A DNA stretch of 64,000 bases from Mycetocola zhujimingii (GTDB lineage: Bacteria; Actinomycetota; Actinomycetes; Actinomycetales; Microbacteriaceae). The notes beneath the pieces are model-generated. The model saw only the letters and a program-made list of their open reading frames with translations, searched no databases and was not told where the DNA came from. Made by a program: the position numbers and the translations under genes. The stretch lies in assembly GCF_003065425.1 (NCBI RefSeq), contig NZ_CP026949.1, forward strand, positions 806,001-870,000. The letters are read 5' to 3'. Below, one piece after another: positions 61,362 through 64,000 of this stretch (position 1 is its first letter; every line of letters begins with the position of its first letter).

Positions 61362-62650
61362 AAGTGCGTGATTCCGTAGACCGGGCCGTCTGAGGCGAGA
61401 AGAGCCTTGAGTCGCCGAGCCGCGCCATCGGTGTGCTCGATGAGCTGTCCTGCTGCGCGAAGCACAACGGGATCGGCGCCGCCGAGATAGAGCGAGCTGA
61501 GCACCCACGCGTCGAGCTCGACGTCGGGAGTTGCGGAATCGTCGCGTTCCACCCGCGCGGTGGCATCCGTTACCGAGATCCGGAAAACGCCGTCGGCGAA
61601 GCCGAGGTCATCGGTGACGCGGAGGACGATGTCACCGTCGGCGACGTACGGGCGCGCCTCGAGCGCGGTGATCGGGTCGAGGATACGCAGCCAGACCCAG
61701 TCCTCGGCAGCGGTGACGGTGATCGCCCTCGGGTCGACGAGCGCCCAGGACAGTGGGTCATCGAGCCGACCAGCGCGCCAGGTCACCGAGTCGCACAGTT
61801 CGATCGACGCGAGGTAGTACCAGAGGCCCAGGTAAGCGTTGTCGTCGGCCGCGACGAGGTCGAGGACCTCGACAGACCGCGCTTCTGTTCCCTTGCCGCC
61901 GAACCGGTAGGAGACGTAACCGTCGATCTCGCCATCGGTGTCGTAGTGCAGCGCCGCGCGGATCGCGCGGTCTTCGTCCTTCGCCTCGTCGGCCTGTCCC
62001 GAAATCCGACCCCAGATGCCGGCGTGCCTGCTGACGGAGCCGGTCTGGCTGGCGTGGAACCGGTCGAACACGGCGGGAGCGATGTCGATCAGATCGCGGG
62101 CATCGACCCACTCGGCGGTTCCGGTCGGTGTCGTGTGCAGCCGGAAGCGCGCGTCGGTGGCGACGGAGATGTTGTTGGCCCAGGTGGCGGGGCCGAACCC
62201 GAACCTTCGGTAGATCGTGGCTTCGGTTGCCGTCAGTGCGGCAATCGCCATTCCCGCTTCGTGGGCGCGGGTGAGGCTGTCCGTCATCATGCGGCGGAGG
62301 AGGCCCTTGCGGCGGTGGGTCGGACGCACGGTCACTGACGAAATCAGGTGAGTGGGCACGAGGCGGCCGCCGCCGACGTTGACGGTCTTCTCAAACGAGG
62401 CGAAGGTGGCGACGGGGTATTCGGGCGGCAGTGAGGACGCGCGGCGCGTGACCGGGTAGGCACCGGTGAGGACCTGATTGTCTTTCCTCAGGCGGACGGC
62501 TGCCCTGGCGACGGCCTCGTCGGTCATGCGCGGGTAGTGGAATGCCTGGTTCTCGACCTGGATCCAACCGACCGTCTCGGGGAAGTTGTCGTCGGTCGGT
62601 GCGGCCGCGCCGAAGACGTGGAGTTCGTATTCCTTCTCGTGTTTGCTCAC
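61358..62650 (-). CDS. Eis-like GNAT N-acetyltransferase with SCP2-type C-terminal domain
   Basis: A protein of 430 residues from a GTG start. The N-terminal GNAT domain has LISSVTVRPTHRRKGLLRRMMTDSLTRAHEAGMAIAALTATEATIYRRFGFGPAT with the acetyl-CoA-binding RRKGLLR loop. A second GNAT-like part is in the middle. The SCP2-like C-terminal domain ends in YGITHF. In M. tuberculosis Eis the C-terminal carboxylate of a final Phe acts as the base, and this protein also ends in Phe. Eis-type enzymes acetylate amines of drugs and proteins. TACGGT (complement of 62657-62662) lies 6 bases before the GTG, supporting it. Confidence 0.9.
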   Translation of the reverse strand: MSKHEKEYELHVFGAAAPTDDNFPETVGWIQVENQAFHYPRMTDEAVARAAVRLRKDNQVLTGAYPVTRRASSLPPEYPVATFASFEKTVNVGGGRLVPTHLISSVTVRPTHRRKGLLRRMMTDSLTRAHEAGMAIAALTATEATIYRRFGFGPATWANNISVATDARFRLHTTPTGTAEWVDARDLIDIAPAVFDRFHASQTGSVSRHAGIWGRISGQADEAKDEDRAIRAALHYDTDGEIDGYVSYRFGGKGTEARSVEVLDLVAADDNAYLGLWYYLASIELCDSVTWRAGRLDDPLSWALVDPRAITVTAAEDWVWLRILDPITALEARPYVADGDIVLRVTDDLGFADGVFRISVTDATARVERDDSATPDVELDAWVLSSLYLGGADPVVLRAAGQLIEHTDGAARRLKALLASDGPVYGITHF

Positions 62651-62706
62651 TGCTTAACCGTACCTCGGTGTTCTGAGGGGGAGTTCCTGAGGGGTACCGT
62701 GAACCC
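62651..62706. promoter_or_regulatory. Divergent leaderless promoters, Eis-like versus phosphoribosyltransferase gene
   Basis: The minus-strand TACGGT (complement of 62657-62662) is 6 bases from the GTG at 62650. The plus-strand TACCGT (62695-62700) is 6 bases from the ATG at 62707. The two boxes are 32 bases apart. Confidence 0.5.
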
Positions 62707-63222
62707 ATGACACCTGCGGCCGAGACCAGCTCCCCAGCCCCTGTTCCCGACCGCGAGGTCCTCAGCTGGGACGAGTTCGGTTCGGCCTCACGCGAACTGG
62801 CGAAGACTGTTCTCGCCTCGGGTTTCACCGCCGATATCGTCGTTGCCATCGCGCGCGGTGGCCTGCTCCTGGCCGGGTCGATCTCGTACGCGCTCGGCAC
62901 CAAGAACTGCGGCAGCATCAACGTCGAGTTCTACACGGGTGTCGACGAGCGGCTGCCTGAACCCGTGCTCCTGCCGCCGCTTCTCGACGCTCCAGCGCTC
63001 CTCGGTCGGAACGTGCTGCTCGTCGATGACGTCTCCGACTCCGGTCGCACGCTCGCGATGGTCGTCGACCTGTTGCGTGGCCACGGCGCGACGGTGCGCA
63101 CGGTAACCCTCTACTCCAAGCCGAGGACGGTCCTCGAACCCGACTTCGTCTGGCGCAGGACCGACAGGTGGATCACCTTCCCGTGGTCCGCGTTGCCACC
63201 GGTGACCGCTGACGCCCCGTAG
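62707..63222 (+). CDS. Type I phosphoribosyltransferase (Gpt/xanthine-like)
   Basis: A protein of 171 residues. The PRPP-binding motif reads NVLLVDDVSDSGRTLAMVVDLLRGHGATVRTVTLYSKPRT, preceded by DIVVAIARGGLLLAGSISYALG. The end DRWITFPWSALPPV, with Trp, is common in xanthine/guanine phosphoribosyltransferases of this type. It probably salvages a purine base by transferring it to PRPP, but which base cannot be decided. The gene abuts the S51-type gene, whose promoter overlaps its stop codon. Confidence 0.88.
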   Translation: MTPAAETSSPAPVPDREVLSWDEFGSASRELAKTVLASGFTADIVVAIARGGLLLAGSISYALGTKNCGSINVEFYTGVDERLPEPVLLPPLLDAPALLGRNVLLVDDVSDSGRTLAMVVDLLRGHGATVRTVTLYSKPRTVLEPDFVWRRTDRWITFPWSALPPVTADAP

Positions 63223-63231
63223 GCTCGACGT
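63220..63231 (+). promoter_or_regulatory. Leaderless promoter overlapping a stop codon, ahead of the S51-type gene
   Basis: TAGGCT (63220-63225) is followed by 6 bases and the ATG at 63232. Its TAG is the stop codon of the phosphoribosyltransferase gene. The same arrangement is seen at rsgA/bcp. Confidence 0.5.
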
Positions 63232-63957
63232 ATGAGTGTGCACCTGGTTGGCGGCGGTTGGTCCGAATCGAAGAGTCCTGCGGTCTATGACCTGTTCGTT
63301 GCGGAGGCTGCTGAACGCGCAGAGTCCGAGTCGTTCGATGGCGCGCCGCGCATCGCCGTGATCGTGGTTCGCGATGAAGACGGTGATGCACACGCGGCGA
63401 AGCTGGTCGATGCCGCGTCAGCAGCCGGGGCGTTCGAACCTGTGGTCACCTCACTCGCGTTCGGCGAGACCGCGACGCCCGCTTCGCTCGCCGGCGTGCA
63501 CGGAATTATCGTCGGCGGCGGGTTGACGCCCGCCTACCTCGCGAGCCTCACGCCGATCTTTGGCGAAATCAGGCGGCTCGTGGCGTCCGGCGTTCCGTAC
63601 CTCGGATTCTCCGCCGGAGCCTCGATCGCATCAGAGCGCGCTCTCGTCGGTGGCTGGCGGATCGGCGGCGTCGAGGTCAGCCCCGAGGCAGGTTCGGAGC
63701 ACCTGGATGAGGTCACCGTTGAGAACGGCATCGGCCTCCTCGACATCTCGGTCGACGTGCACGCCGTGCAGTGGGGCAACCTGTCGCGCCTTATCGCGGC
63801 AACCGAAGCGGGCCTCGTCGACGGCGGCGTCGCGATCGACGAGAACACAGCCTTTGTGGTCGGCGAGGGCGCTCTTCGCGTCGTCGGTGCCGGCAGCGTG
63901 TGGCAGGTCCTGTCCACCGACGGTGGTGTCCGCGTCTCCTCACTCGCCGCGGGATGA
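63232..63957 (+). CDS. Peptidase S51/type 1 glutamine amidotransferase-like protein
   Basis: A protein of 241 residues. The nucleophile elbow YLGFSAGASIASE carries the Ser in the GxSAG-like position of S51 dipeptidases and cyanophycinase relatives. VHGIIVGGGLTPAYLASLTPIFGEIRRLVASGVPYLGFSAGA is the conserved stretch. A His lies in VDVHAVQWGNLSR. The enzyme would act on small peptides in the cytosol (inference). Its stop overlaps the next start (ATGA), so a further gene is coupled to it at the window edge. Confidence 0.85.
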   Translation: MSVHLVGGGWSESKSPAVYDLFVAEAAERAESESFDGAPRIAVIVVRDEDGDAHAAKLVDAASAAGAFEPVVTSLAFGETATPASLAGVHGIIVGGGLTPAYLASLTPIFGEIRRLVASGVPYLGFSAGASIASERALVGGWRIGGVEVSPEAGSEHLDEVTVENGIGLLDISVDVHAVQWGNLSRLIAATEAGLVDGGVAIDENTAFVVGEGALRVVGAGSVWQVLSTDGGVRVSSLAAG

Positions 63958-64000
63958 ATTTCACCCTCACAGAGCTCGCCGCCCAGGGTCTGATCGATCG
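63954..64000 (+). CDS. N-terminal fragment of the next gene (cut by window end)
   Basis: ATG overlaps the preceding stop by 4 bases. Fifteen complete codons after the start are visible (beginning MNFTLTELAAQG). This is too short to identify the product. The coupling suggests co-expression with the S51-type gene. Confidence 0.6.
   Translation, partial: MNFTLTELAAQGLID

Overview
The window is GC-rich, almost fully coding chromosomal DNA from an actinobacterium, most likely a member of the Microbacteriaceae (inference from gene content, order and protein style; no rRNA gene is present). Markers include MtrA-MtrB-LpqB, WhiB1, PdtaS, a SigH/SigR-RsrA pair, Kgd (actinobacterial 2-oxoglutarate decarboxylase/dehydrogenase) and GuaB1. 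From about 1 to 34 kb the gene content follows the Mycobacterium tuberculosis Rv3219-Rv3260 neighbourhood (DUF3499, metallopeptidase-like, ahcY, mtrA, mtrB, lpqB, comF, hpf, secA, Rv3235-like, aroA, rsgA, sigH, rshA, pdtaS, whiB1), with lineage-specific insertions. No tRNA, rRNA, CRISPR, insertion sequence or prophage was found, and no gene-free stretch exceeds 300 bases.

Layout. 1-5.1 kb: end of a large membrane protein, DUF5719, metallopeptidase-like and DUF3499 genes, ahcY. 5.3-14.6 kb: an envelope cluster (RDD, SpoIIM-like, DUF58, MoxR ATPase, DUF4350, DUF4129, GPDPase-type membrane protein), interrupted by a divergent EamA exporter/TetR cassette. 14.8-23.4 kb: mtrAB-lpqB, comF, hpf, secA. 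23.5-27.3 kb: Rv3235-like protein, an unknown protein, a BldC-type HTH, a SAF protein and a CpaE-like ATPase. 27.4-34 kb: pdtaS, whiB1, a small membrane protein, bcp, aroA-rsgA, sigH-rsrA. 34-43.5 kb: MMPL transporter, CPA1 antiporter, kgd, guaB1. 43.6-46 kb: a leader ORF and two CNNM-type putative Mg2+ transporters. 46-52.8 kb: Old Yellow Enzyme, NAD(P)HX dehydratase, a three-gene flavin electron-transfer operon, a GT87 membrane protein and a thiamine-binding protein. 52.8-64 kb: a three-gene sensory system, metX, an MpaB-type oxygenase, metY, SDR, a phosphotransferase, an Eis-like acetyltransferase, a phosphoribosyltransferase, an S51-type protein and the first codons of a further gene.

The most interesting points are: (i) an operon of an FMN-binding lipoprotein, ApbE flavin transferase and an RnfD/NqrB-like membrane domain fused to a flavodoxin-reductase module, which looks like a minimal route from NAD(P)H to the cell exterior; (ii) a sigH/sigR locus laid out to make two isoforms, with a SigH-type promoter plus Shine-Dalgarno for a long form and a housekeeping -10 for a nearly leaderless short form; (iii) a 25-codon leader ORF beginning Met-Asp-Asp-Pro-Pro ahead of the CNNM genes; (iv) a symmetric divergent leaderless promoter with a TetR operator; and (v) a window-wide pattern of TANNNT boxes 6-7 bases before start codons, which also corrected several start choices here.
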